64,000 nucleotides of DNA from CAWFLT01 sp963816795. Lineage in GTDB: Bacteria > Acidobacteriota > Vicinamibacteria > Vicinamibacterales > SCN-69-37. The notes below the pieces were generated by a model. The model was not told the DNA's origin. It did no database searches and saw only the letters and a list, made by a program, of their open reading frames with translations. The stretch covers positions 277,561 through 341,560 of the forward strand of contig CAWFLT010000003.1 in the NCBI GenBank assembly GCA_963816795.1, read 5' to 3'. This document shows, one piece after another, positions 39,002-47,236 of the stretch. Within the stretch, counting starts at the first letter, position 1. The number at the start of each line of letters is the position of its first letter. The position numbers and the translations under genes are program-made.

Positions 39002-39745
39002 ATGAGCAGCACGGGTCAGGCTCTCATCAATCTCGACGGCGTCACGAAGATCTTCTACACCGACGAAGTCGAGACGCACGCCCTCGCGGGCATCCACCTC
39101 GAGATTCAGCGCGGCGAGTACATCTCGATCGCCGGGCCCTCTGGCTGCGGAAAGTCCACGCTGCTCTCGATTCTCGGCCTGCTCGACACGCCCACCGAGG
39201 GCAGCTACGTGCTCAACGGCCGGTCGGTCGCCGATCTTCCGCTCTCCGAGCGCGCCCGCGTGCGCAATCGCGAGATCGGGTTCATCTTCCAGAGCTTCAA
39301 CCTGATCGGCGATCTCACCGTCTACGAGAACGTCGAGCTGCCGCTGACCTATCGCGGGATGAAGTCGGCCGAACGCAAGGAACGCGTGATGGCGGCCCTC
39401 GAGAAGGTCGGCATGTCGCATCGCGCCAAGCACCTCCCGAGCCAGCTCTCGGGCGGTCAGCAGCAGCGCGTCGCCGTGGCGCGCGCCGTCTGTGGCGCGC
39501 CCTCGATCCTGCTCGCGGACGAGCCCACCGGCAACCTCGACTCCAAGAACGGCGAGGCGGTGATGACGCTGCTCCAGGAGCTCCACAAGGAAGGCGCGAC
39601 GATTTGCATGGTCACGCACGACCCGCGCTACGCGAAACACGCGGAGCGTTCCATTCATCTCTTCGACGGTCGCGTCGTCGAGGAGGACGCCGCGAGAAGC
39701 GGTTTGAAGGATCTCGAGGAGAGCGGGTTTCACCTCGGGAACTAG
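39002..39745 (+). CDS. MacB/LolD-type ABC transporter ATPase
   Basis: The 247-residue protein has Walker A GPSGCGKST, Q-loop FQSFN, signature LSGGQQQRVAVARA, Walker B ILLADEPTGNLDS and the H-loop VTHD. These match the LolD/MacB-N/FtsE group. The ribosome site AGGGAG precedes ATG 39002. It would pair with the HlyD-type adaptor gene upstream to form a tripartite exporter, but no FtsX-type permease gene follows in this window; the next gene is a response regulator. The permease may be encoded elsewhere. Confidence 0.88.
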   Translation: MSSTGQALINLDGVTKIFYTDEVETHALAGIHLEIQRGEYISIAGPSGCGKSTLLSILGLLDTPTEGSYVLNGRSVADLPLSERARVRNREIGFIFQSFNLIGDLTVYENVELPLTYRGMKSAERKERVMAALEKVGMSHRAKHLPSQLSGGQQQRVAVARAVCGAPSILLADEPTGNLDSKNGEAVMTLLQELHKEGATICMVTHDPRYAKHAERSIHLFDGRVVEEDAARSGLKDLEESGFHLGN

Positions 39746-39871
39746 CCGGCGCCGGCCCGCTCGGGTGGAACGCGTCCCCCTCGCGACCACCCGGGCGGCC
39801 GACGAAACCAGGACGACGGTGCCGTCGTGTGACGGCGTCCGGCGCCCTTATAGCTGTGGGATCGACGCACT

Positions 39872-40568
39872 ATGACACCTCTTCACTCTGTGCTTGAACG
39901 CCCGATGCTTGAACGTCCTGAGCCGACCCCGACGATGCCACCGCCGTCGCCAGCCGCTGGCTGCCGCATCCTGGTGGCCGATGATCAACGGGAGATCATC
40001 GAGTCGGTCCGCATGCTTCTCTCGGGCCACGGAATGACTGTGATCGGGGCCCTGACCCCGGCCGAAGCGCTGTCGGCGGCCAAGGCACACTCCGTTGATG
40101 CCGCCCTGGTCGACTTGAACTACGAGAAGGGCCGGACGAGCGGAGAGCAGGGCCTGGAGCTCGTCGTCGCGCTCCGGCGCCAGTCGGCCACGCTCCCGGT
40201 CATCGTCATGACCGCGTGGAGCTCGATCGACCTCGCGCTGGAAGCCATGCGGCGCGGCGCGCGCGACTTCATCGAGAAGCCGTGGGAAGAGCCGCGTCTG
40301 GTCGGCTTGCTCCGGTCCCAGGCCGAGCTCGGCCGCGCACTCCGTCGCGTTTCAGAGCTCGAGAACGAAGTGCGCGATCTGCGGGTCGGCTCGACGCCGG
40401 GGACCGAGCGCTCCGATTCGCTCGGCGGCGATGCGCCTGCTCGACGTCGAGGGGCTGCTCGTCCGCCGCGCGATGGAACGCCACCAAGGCAACGTCAGCC
40501 GCGCGGCGCGAACGCTCGGGCTCAGCCGGTCGGCACTGTATCGTCGACTAGATCGACACAAGATATAA
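39872..40568 (+). CDS. Response regulator, RegA/PrrA/ActR-like, one frameshift
   Basis: After a one-base gain near 40428 is removed, the product is about 231 residues. A receiver domain (about 30-150) has the acidic pair D37-D38, phosphoacceptor D81 in ALVDLNY, the conserved Thr/Ser in VIVMTAWSS and Lys in DFIEKPWEE. The C-terminus is a Fis-type helix-turn-helix (NVSRAARTLGLSRSALYRRL), the order seen in RegA/PrrA regulators of redox and efflux genes. No sensor kinase gene is visible nearby. It could control the pump genes upstream; that is inference from position only. Confidence 0.82.
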
Positions 40569-40599
40569 CTGGACCAAGGTCACAAGAAACAGGCCTCAA

Positions 40600-40707
40600 A
40601 CACGGGGGGCACGGGGACGCACGGAGCTCACGGAGTCATAAAGGGTTAACCCTTGTGATTAGGTGTTTTCCCCGTGTTCTCCGCGACCCCCGTGAGCCCC
40701 GTGTTCT
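40600..40707. repeat. Periodic-arm palindrome, family A copy 3
   Basis: CACGGGG/CACGGAG arms flank AAGGGTTAACCCTT at 40641-40654. The outer right flank AGCGAAGCTCTT and left flank AGGCCTC match copy 2. It lies between the convergent response regulator and deoC genes. Confidence 0.82.
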
Positions 40708-40729
40708 GCAGCGAAGCTCTTCGGCAAGA

Positions 40730-41611
40730 TCAGTAACCGCTTGATGGTCCCGTTGTTTTCTTCCCCTCCGACTCCTGCACAATCTTGACGCCCGCGCTCG
40801 CGCCCACGCGGGTGGCGCCGGCGGCGACCATCGCCTTCAAGCCATCGAGATCTCGCACACCGCCAGCAGCCTTGACGCCCATGTCGGCGCCGACCACCCG
40901 GCGCATGAGCTGGACGTCAGCGACCGTCGCGCCGCCGGGTCCGAAGCCGGTGGACGTCTTGACGAAATCGGCGCCGGCGGCCTTCGCAAGGGTGCACGCC
41001 GTCACCTTCTCGTCGTCACTCAGGAGAGCGGCTTCGATGATCACCTTCGTGGTGACGTTGCAGTCGCGCGCCGGCCCCGTCACGGCCTGAATGTCGCGCT
41101 CCACGTCGGAGAAGAGACCCGACTTCAGGGCGCCGACGTTGATGACCATATCGATCTCGCGCGCGCCATCGAAGATCGCGCGGCGGGTCTCGAAGTTCTT
41201 GACGTCGGGTGTCGTCGCGCCGAGCGGGAAGCCGACGACGGAACAGACCAGCACCGGCGTGCCCCTGAGCCGTGATGCGCAGAGCGCCACCCACGCCGGA
41301 TTGACGCAGACCGAGGCGAACTTGTGCTCAGCGGCCTCCTGACACAAGCGCTCGATCTCGGCTTGCGTCGCGTCGGGTTTGAGCAGGGTGTGATCGATGA
41401 GCCCGGCGACCGTCCCCGGGGCGCCACCGGTGGCATGGACACCGACCCGCGACGCTCCGGCGGCGATGACACCTTCGAGCCGGCCAGGACAGCAGTCCTC
41501 GACGACGGAGTGGCACTGGCAGCGCGCGGCAGGGCCGCGACGGCTGGCCGCCATGACCTCTTCGGCCACGATGGCGATGAGACGGGCGAGGTCGACCGAG
41601 GCGGCATCCAT
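40730..41611 (-). CDS. deoC: Deoxyribose-phosphate aldolase with N-terminal BMC-cargo-like extension
   Basis: The 293-residue protein has a DeoC barrel from about residue 68: IDHTLLKPDAT, the Schiff-base Lys in DFVKTSTGFGPGGAT, and GVKAAGGVRDL. It splits 2-deoxyribose 5-phosphate into glyceraldehyde 3-phosphate and acetaldehyde. DeoC is normally about 220 residues; here about 68 extra residues include an amphipathic helix (DLARLIAIVAEEVMAAS) and a Cys/His cluster CQCHSVVEDCC, then GRLEGVIAAGASRVGVHATG. This resembles the encapsulation helix and extension of DeoC from sugar-phosphate-utilising microcompartments. ATG 41611 overlaps the rpiB stop by one base (TGATG), so the two genes are coupled. 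Confidence 0.88.
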   Translation of the reverse strand: MDAASVDLARLIAIVAEEVMAASRRGPAARCQCHSVVEDCCPGRLEGVIAAGASRVGVHATGGAPGTVAGLIDHTLLKPDATQAEIERLCQEAAEHKFASVCVNPAWVALCASRLRGTPVLVCSVVGFPLGATTPDVKNFETRRAIFDGAREIDMVINVGALKSGLFSDVERDIQAVTGPARDCNVTTKVIIEAALLSDDEKVTACTLAKAAGADFVKTSTGFGPGGATVADVQLMRRVVGADMGVKAAGGVRDLDGLKAMVAAGATRVGASAGVKIVQESEGKKTTGPSSGY

Positions 41612-42252
41612 CAGAACGCGTCCTCCAGGCGTCGGATCTTCAATAACCGCCGGATGTACCGCGCTTCGCGCATTGGCGTGTCGATCCAGGTCTGGACGAT
41701 GGCGATCGCCTCGTCGGGCTGCAGGAGCGTCGCGCCGAGTGTGAGGACATTCGCGCCGTTGTGCTCGCGCGCATATCGCGCGAGGGTCGGCGTCGTGCAC
41801 ATCGACGCGCGAATGCCGCGGACCTTGTTTGCGGCAATGGCGGAACCGAGTCCCGCCCCGTCGATGACGATGCCAGCCGTCCGCCTCACCCCGGGCGACC
41901 GCCTTTGCGACACTGGCCGCGATGTCCGGATAGTCCACGGGATCGGCGCCGCCGGTGCCATGATCGGTGACCGCCTTGCCGGCGCGACGCAGATGTCGCG
42001 ATCAGCGCCGCCTTCAGCGCGACACCGCTGTGATCGGCGCCGATCGCGATGCGGGTGATGGGCCGCCGGGGCGAGGTCGGCAGGCAGGGACGGATCGACC
42101 GAGCCGGCGGGCACGACCTGCACCCGGCGCGCACGAAGCGTGTCCCACGCGAGCGGCGTGACGTGACCGCCCTTCTCGAGCTCAACCGTCGATCCCGGCT
42201 CAATCGTCCGGGCATCGCTCTCGCTGATCAGCGCGAATCGGCGGGCCCCCAC
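41611..42252 (-). CDS. rpiB: RpiB-like isomerase with EutT-N-like module, three frameshifts
   Basis: Removing one-base gains near 42066, 41993 and 41878 gives about 213 residues. Residues 1-60 form a module (ALISESDAR, VELEKGGHVTPLAWDTL) similar to the N-terminus of microcompartment-associated EutT-type proteins. The remainder is RpiB: IAIGADHSGVALK, AIAANKVRG, REHNGANVLTLG. The usual catalytic Cys in ICGTG is Asp here (VIDGAGLG), so the reaction may be changed or use another base. RpiB interconverts ribose 5-phosphate and ribulose 5-phosphate. The GTG start lies one base after the hpt stop. Confidence 0.8.
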   Translation of the reverse strand: MGARRFALISESDARTIEPGSTVELEKGGHVTPLAWDTLRARRVQVVPAGSVDPSLPADLAPAAHHPHRDRRRSQRCRAEGGADRDICVAPARRSPIMAPAAPIPWTIRTSRPVSQRRSPGVRRTAGIVIDGAGLGSAIAANKVRGIRASMCTTPTLARYAREHNGANVLTLGATLLQPDEAIAIVQTWIDTPMREARYIRRLLKIRRLEDAF

Positions 42253-42253
42253 G

Positions 42254-42772
42254 TCAGTTGGCTCCGTCGAGCAGGCCGATGTACGGCAGGTTGCGATAGC
42301 GCTCGTCGTAATCGAGTCCGTAGCCCACGACGAACCGGTCTTCGATCGTGAACCCGATGTACTCGACCTTGACGTCCACCTTCCGGCGGGAGGGCTTGCT
42401 CAGCAGGCACGCCGTCTTCAACGACTTCGGGTTCCGTGCGAGCAGAATCTCCTGTAAGTACGACAGCGTCAGACCCGTGTCGACGATGTCTTCGACGATG
42501 ATGACGTCACGTCCTTCGACGCTGCGGTCGAGATCCTTGAGCAGCCGGACTTCGCCGGAGGTCGTCGTGCCGGACCCGTAACTCGAGACAGCGATGAAAT
42601 CGAGAGAATTCGGGCCGTCCATCCTCCTGACGAGGTCCGCGAGGAAGACGAACGCGCCCTTGAGGACGGCGATGAAGTGGACGGGCCGATCGGGACCGTA
42701 ATCGCGCCGGATTTCCTGCGCGAGATCCGTGATGCGCTGTTCGAGCTCCTGCTGGGGGATGAGAATTTCCAT
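42254..42772 (-). CDS. hpt: Hypoxanthine phosphoribosyltransferase
   Basis: The 172-residue intact protein has the PRPP-binding motif VIIVEDIVDTGLTL, the flexible-loop region VSSYGSGTTTSGEV and the base-binding C-terminal VVGYGLDYDERYRNL. It salvages hypoxanthine and guanine to IMP and GMP. The normal length is about 175-180 residues. It is the second gene of the tightly packed operon: 5 bases after the amidohydrolase and one base before rpiB. Confidence 0.93.
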   Translation of the reverse strand: MEILIPQQELEQRITDLAQEIRRDYGPDRPVHFIAVLKGAFVFLADLVRRMDGPNSLDFIAVSSYGSGTTTSGEVRLLKDLDRSVEGRDVIIVEDIVDTGLTLSYLQEILLARNPKSLKTACLLSKPSRRKVDVKVEYIGFTIEDRFVVGYGLDYDERYRNLPYIGLLDGAN

Positions 42773-42777
42773 GATGG

Positions 42778-44218
42778 CTACTTCCCTGCTGGCGCTGCCG
42801 GAGTCGCCGGCTGGGCGACTGCCCGCCGCACCTGCTCGGCCATCGCGCGCGCGTCGCGCAAGACGTCGTTTTTCTGCATCGAGGTCACCCGGCCGTCGCG
42901 CATCAGGACGCGCCCGGCAACGATCGTGTTGCGGACGTCGCTGCCGCGGGCGACATAGACGAGATGGGAAATCGGATCGAACATCGGCGTGTCGCGCGCG
43001 TCCTCGAGGCCCACCGTGATGATGTCGGCCTGTTTGCCCTGCTCCAGACTACCGATGCGATCGGCGAGGCCGAGCGCCTCGGCGCCACGGCGCGTCGCCA
43101 GCTCGAGCGCCTGACGGGCCGGCAGCGCCCGGGGATCGTGACGGGTCACCTTCTGCAGGAGCGCGGCCATCCGCATCGCCTCGAACATGTCGAGATCGTT
43201 GTTGCTCGCCGCGCCGTCCGTCCCCAGCCCGGCGCGAATCCCCCGCTCGATCCACGCCGGGACGTCGGCGACGCCGCTCGCGAGCTTCATGTTGCTTTCC
43301 GGGTTGTGCGCCAGTCCAACCCCGCGCGTCGCGAGCGTTGTCATGTCCCGATCGTCGAGCCAGACGGCATGAGCGGCGAGCGATCGGCCGTTCCAGATGC
43401 CGAGGCCGTCGAGGTACTGCGCCGGCGACTGCTTGTGCGCGTCATTGACGATCTTGATCTCTTCCTGTGTCTCGGCGAGATGGATCAGCAAGGGCACGCC
43501 GTGGGCACTCGCGAGCGCTCTGGCGGCCTGCAGCGTCGGCCCGTCGAGCGTGTAGGGCGCATGCGGGGCCACGGCCGGCGTGATCAGCGCGTCGTTCTTC
43601 CACTTCGTGATGAAGGCCTCGGCGCGGGCCAGCCCGTCCTTCGGCGTCGGCGCGTCCGCGACCGGAAACATGATCACCGACTGACCGAGCACGGCACGCA
43701 GGCCGGCATCGCGAGTCGCGTCGGCGATGTCATCCTCGAAGTAATACATGTCGGCAAAGGTCGTCGTCCCGGACTGAATCATCTCGAGAGCCGGCCAGGC
43801 GCGTGCCGACACGCACGAAATCGGGCGAAACCGTCGCCTTCTCGGCTGGGAAGATGTACTTCTGCAGCCAGTCCATCAGCGCCAGGTCGTCCGCGAGGCC
43901 CCTGTACAGCACCATTGGCGCATGGGTGTGCGTGTTGATCAGGCCCGGCAGCGCGATTTGTCCGCGCAGGTCGATGGTGGTCCGGGCCTCGAACTGCCCG
44001 GCAATGTCGGCGGTCGGACCCACGGCCACGATCCGGTCGCCCTTCACGACGATCGCGCCGTCCGGAATCACGCGGCCGCTGCCATCCATCGTGACGACAA
44101 TGCCGCCGGAGAGCAGCAGATCGGCGCGTGCGCTCGATTGGCACGCGACGGACGCCACGAGCAGCACGATCGCGGCCGTCAGGGCCACGGCAACTCCCAG
44201 AAACCGCGCGGTTCGCAT
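42778..44218 (-). CDS. Exported SsnA/MtaD-type amidohydrolase, one frameshift
   Basis: A one-base gain near 43803 is corrected to give about 479 residues. A signal peptide (residues 4-26) may end in a lipobox-like Cys (SVAC). The amidohydrolase barrel follows: INTHTHAPM (metal His pair), APHAPYT, HLAETQEE and GLGTDGAASNNDLDMFEAMR. These match S-adenosylhomocysteine/methylthioadenosine deaminases and related guanine or chlorohydrolase types. An exported deaminase feeding base salvage by Hpt and Upp is plausible. It heads the hpt-rpiB-deoC operon. Confidence 0.82.
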
Positions 44219-44230
44219 CCGCAAGATTCT

Positions 44231-44274
44231 AGAGCGGTTTGCACATCGCTGTCGCGGCTGAGCTGGGGCGAGAC
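44231..44274 (+). repeat. Dispersed repeat, copy 2 (AGAGCGGTTT type)
   Basis: Homologous to 28111-28153 (see that entry). It fills the divergent promoter gap between the amidohydrolase and upp, so it may contain promoter parts for either. The ribosome site GGAGG of upp (44294-44298) lies just outside it. Confidence 0.5.
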
Positions 44275-44303
44275 ATGGCTGGCCTCTCCGGCTGGAGGCT
44301 TGC

Positions 44304-44942
44304 GTGTATAGTTTCACCGTGCCAATCCATCTGGTGCAGCATCCGATCGCGCAGGACGCCCTGACCGGCCTGCGTGAGCGGACGACGCGCGCGAGTCACT
44401 TCCGGCGGCTGGCCCACCGGCTCAGCCTGGTGCTCGCGGCGGAAGCGACGCGCACGTTGCCGGTCGCACAGGTCGACGTGCAGACGCCGCTCGAACCGGC
44501 ACGGGGCGAGTCGCTGGTCGCCGACGTCACCGTCGTGCCGGTGCTCCGCGCCGGGCTGGGCATGGTCGAGGCCGTGCTCGAGCTGCTGCCCCACGCGCGG
44601 ATCGGCCACATCGGCTTGCAGCGCGACGAGCACACCGCCATCGCCTCTCGCTATTACGCCAAACTGCCCGACGACCTCTCGAACAGCGTCGCGCTCGTCG
44701 TCGATCCGATGCTCGCGACCGGCGGGAGTGCGATCGCGGCGATTGCGCTGCTGCAGAAGGCCGGCGCGCGCGATATCCGGCTGCTCTGCATCGTGGCGGC
44801 GCCGGAGGGCATCGCCGCGGTCGAAGCCGCGTATCCGACGATCTCGATTTACACAGCCGGCATCGATCGCGTGCTCAACGCCCAGAAGTTCATCCTGCCT
44901 GGCCTCGGTGACTTCGGAGATCGCCTGTATGGCACAGCCTAA
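44304..44942 (+). CDS. upp: Uracil phosphoribosyltransferase
   Basis: The 212-residue intact protein starts at GTG 44304, six bases after GGAGG. Motifs include HPIAQDALTGLRE near the start, VPVLRAGLGMVEAVLELLP, the PRPP-binding VVDPMLATGGSA and the uracil-binding YTAGIDRVLNAQKFILPGLGD-type end. It makes UMP from uracil and PRPP. The gene is divergent from the amidohydrolase operon and overlaps the citryl-CoA-lyase-like start by 14 bases. Confidence 0.93.
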   Translation: MYSFTVPIHLVQHPIAQDALTGLRERTTRASHFRRLAHRLSLVLAAEATRTLPVAQVDVQTPLEPARGESLVADVTVVPVLRAGLGMVEAVLELLPHARIGHIGLQRDEHTAIASRYYAKLPDDLSNSVALVVDPMLATGGSAIAAIALLQKAGARDIRLLCIVAAPEGIAAVEAAYPTISIYTAGIDRVLNAQKFILPGLGDFGDRLYGTA

Positions 44943-45762
44943 GCCCGATCCCGGCCCTGGCCGTTCGCGGACCAAGTGGTCGACGTCGCTGACGTTCATC
45001 GAGCCGAACCGCGTGCTCGTGCGCGGCTACCGTCTCGACGATCTGATGGGCCGGGTGCACTTCGGCGAGGCGATCTACCTGCTGCTGACCGGGGAATTGC
45101 CGTCGCCGTCGATGGGCCGGCTGATGGACGCGATGCTGGTGTCGTTCATCGACCACGGCGCGACGCCGCCGTCGACGCTGGCGGCGCGCAATACCGCGAC
45201 GACCGGCGCCTCACTGCGTGGAGCCGTCGCGGCCGGCGTGCTCGGATTCGGGCGCCATCATGGCGGCGACGCCCTCGCCTGCCGGCAGCTGCTCGAGGAC
45301 GGGCTGGCGCTGGCGCGGACCGGACGATCGCTGGCCGCCGCCGCGGCCGAGCTCGTGGACAATCTCGTCACGACGAACGAGCTCCCGCCTCCCGGCTTTG
45401 GCCACCGGTACCACACCGTCGATCCGCGCGCGACGCGGCTGCTGCAGATCGCGCACGAGCTCGAAGTCGATCACGAGTACACGCAGCTGATTCGCGCGAT
45501 CGAGCACGCGCTCAGCCGCCACGAGGCGCTCGTCGGCCGGACGCTGCCGGTCAATATCGACGGTGCCATCGCCGCGGTCTGCGGCGACATCGGCCTGCCG
45601 CCAGAAGTGGCCGACGCCCTGCTCCTCATTTCACGCGTGCCTGGCCTGGCCGCTCATGCGCTCGAAGAACAAAACCGCGAACGGCCGATGCGGACGATCG
45701 ATCCCGGATCGCACGAGTACGATGGGCCGTCCGAGCGGCGGATACCGGATAGACGCAAGTAG
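44929..45762 (+). CDS. Short citrate synthase-family protein, citryl-CoA-lyase-like
   Basis: The 277-residue product is much shorter than citrate synthase (about 370-430). All three catalytic residues are present: His in GRHHGGDALA, His in GFGHRYHTVDPRATRL and Asp in PVNIDGAIAA. Length and layout match citryl-CoA lyase of the citrate-synthase superfamily, which splits citryl-CoA into acetyl-CoA and oxaloacetate. The ATG 44929 start overlaps upp, so they are co-transcribed. If so, it may handle C2 units from the deoxyribose pathway; this is inference. The TAG stop runs directly into the GGCAATGA palindrome. Confidence 0.77.
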   Translation: MAQPKPDPGPGRSRTKWSTSLTFIEPNRVLVRGYRLDDLMGRVHFGEAIYLLLTGELPSPSMGRLMDAMLVSFIDHGATPPSTLAARNTATTGASLRGAVAAGVLGFGRHHGGDALACRQLLEDGLALARTGRSLAAAAAELVDNLVTTNELPPPGFGHRYHTVDPRATRLLQIAHELEVDHEYTQLIRAIEHALSRHEALVGRTLPVNIDGAIAAVCGDIGLPPEVADALLLISRVPGLAAHALEEQNRERPMRTIDPGSHEYDGPSERRIPDRRK

Positions 45763-45861
45763 GCAATGGGGCAATGGGCCAATGAGGCAATGAGGCAATG
45801 CAAAGTTCGATTGCCCCATTGCCTCATTGCCCCATTGCCTCATTGCCATTGCCTCATTGCC
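45761..45861. repeat. Periodic-arm palindrome, GGCAATGA type
   Basis: The left arm (45761-45800) has five copies of an 8-base GGCAATGG/GGCAATGA word. The right arm (45811-45861) has six inverted copies (CATTGCCT/CATTGCCC). The loop is only about 11 bases, so the RNA could form a stable hairpin between the citryl-CoA-lyase-like stop and the old-yellow-enzyme ribosome site. Confidence 0.87.
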
Positions 45862-45891
45862 CGAAAATAAGCCTCCCCCAGGAGACACATC

Positions 45892-47145
45892 ATGTCGGTG
45901 GGAAACGGCATCCTGTTCAGACCCCTCAACATCGGCAAACTCACGCTCGCCGGACGACTGATCAAGGCCGCCACCTCGGAAACCCGGGCCGACAAGGACG
46001 GCTTTGCCACGCAGTCGCACATCGATTTCTATCTGCCGATCGCCAAGGGCGGGACGCCGCTCATCATCACCGGCAACATCTATGTCAGCTTCGATGGCAA
46101 ATCGACGCCGCTGCAGATGGGCGTTGATGACGACACCAAAATCCCCGCCCTGGCGCGCCTGGTCGACGCCGTGCACCAGCAGGGCGTGAAAATCTTTGCG
46201 CAACTCAGTCATGCCGGTCGCGAAGCGGTGCCCAGTTTTGCGGGGGTGCCCGAGGTCGTCTCCGCCTCGAACGTCAAGGATCTCTCGACCGGCGTCCGAC
46301 CGCGGGCGCTGACGGTGCCGGAGATCAAGCGGGTCGTGGAGCGATTCGGCGATGCGGCCGCACGCTGCAAGACGGCCGGCTTCGATGGCATCGAGATTCA
46401 CGCCGGGCACGGGTACTTGATCAGCCAGTTTCTGACGCCGTACACCAATCGCCGCACCGACGAATACGGTGGCGCCCTGGAGAATCGCGTCAAGTTCCTG
46501 CGCGAGGTGTTTCACGCCATCCGCGCCCGCGTCGGTCCCGATTTTCCGGTGATCATGAAACTGAACGGTTCCGATTACCTGCCGTTACGGCCGGGACTGA
46601 AAACTCCCGAGCTGGTCCAGATCGCAAAAATCCTGGAGGGCGACGGGCTCGATGCGGTGGAAGTCTCAGTCGGGCATTACGAGTCCGGCTTTCCCGTCGT
46701 GCGCGGCACCTTCGGCCGCTGTCTGCGCAACATGGCGCACGGCAGCGCGCGCCACCTGGCGCCCGTGCGTCGCTTCTTGTTTGTCACCTTCTGGCCCCTG
46801 GCCGCCGTCGCGTTCAACCTCTTCTGGAGACCGTACGAGGGCTACAACCTCCGCTATGCCCGCCACTTCAAACAGGCCTTGTCGATCCCGGTCCTCTGCG
46901 TCGGCGGATTTCTCACGCGCGCGAAGATGGAGGAGGCTATCGAGCAGAAGTTGTGCGACGCGGTCACGGCAGGCCGCGCGTTCATCGCCAATCCGCTGCT
47001 CTACCGGCACCTGCGCGATGGCACGCACGGGCCTCGGTGCGTGAACTGCAATGCCTGCCTCGGCCACATCGGCTTCCAGCCGGTCGACTGCTATCATCCC
47101 GACGTCCGAGCAGAAAAGGACGCGATGCTCAACGCGATGTCGTAG
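45892..47145 (+). CDS. Old yellow enzyme-type NADH:flavin oxidoreductase
   Basis: The 417-residue protein is an intact FMN TIM barrel. Motifs include GRLIKAATSE near the N-terminus, AQLSHAGREA, GFDGIEIHAGHGYLISQFL (catalytic His region), TPYTNRRTDEYGGALENRVKF-type region and the phosphate site CVGGFLTRAKMEEAI. A cysteine cluster RCVNCNACLG near the C-terminus may bind a metal or Fe-S centre, as in larger 2,4-dienoyl-CoA reductase-like members, although the NADPH domain is missing. A membrane-like hydrophobic stretch (FLFVTFWPLAAVAFNLFW) near residue 300 is unusual. A good AGGAG ribosome site precedes ATG 45892. Confidence 0.87.
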   Translation: MSVGNGILFRPLNIGKLTLAGRLIKAATSETRADKDGFATQSHIDFYLPIAKGGTPLIITGNIYVSFDGKSTPLQMGVDDDTKIPALARLVDAVHQQGVKIFAQLSHAGREAVPSFAGVPEVVSASNVKDLSTGVRPRALTVPEIKRVVERFGDAAARCKTAGFDGIEIHAGHGYLISQFLTPYTNRRTDEYGGALENRVKFLREVFHAIRARVGPDFPVIMKLNGSDYLPLRPGLKTPELVQIAKILEGDGLDAVEVSVGHYESGFPVVRGTFGRCLRNMAHGSARHLAPVRRFLFVTFWPLAAVAFNLFWRPYEGYNLRYARHFKQALSIPVLCVGGFLTRAKMEEAIEQKLCDAVTAGRAFIANPLLYRHLRDGTHGPRCVNCNACLGHIGFQPVDCYHPDVRAEKDAMLNAMS

Positions 47146-47162
47146 CCTGCGCAGGACACAAA

Positions 47163-47196
47163 AAAGAGGAGAAGCGCCGAAGCGCTTCTCCTCTTT
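47163..47196. terminator. Bidirectional intrinsic terminator
   Basis: A 14-base stem, AAAGAGGAGAAGCG paired with CGCTTCTCCTCTTT around a six-base loop, is preceded by an A-run (47158-47165) and followed by TTTGG. It stands between the old-yellow-enzyme stop and the end of the opposing lipoprotein gene, and so could serve both strands. Confidence 0.85.
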
Positions 47197-47236
47197 GGTC
47201 GAGTGTTCGTTCGTCGATCGCTGTCGTGCTTAGGCT

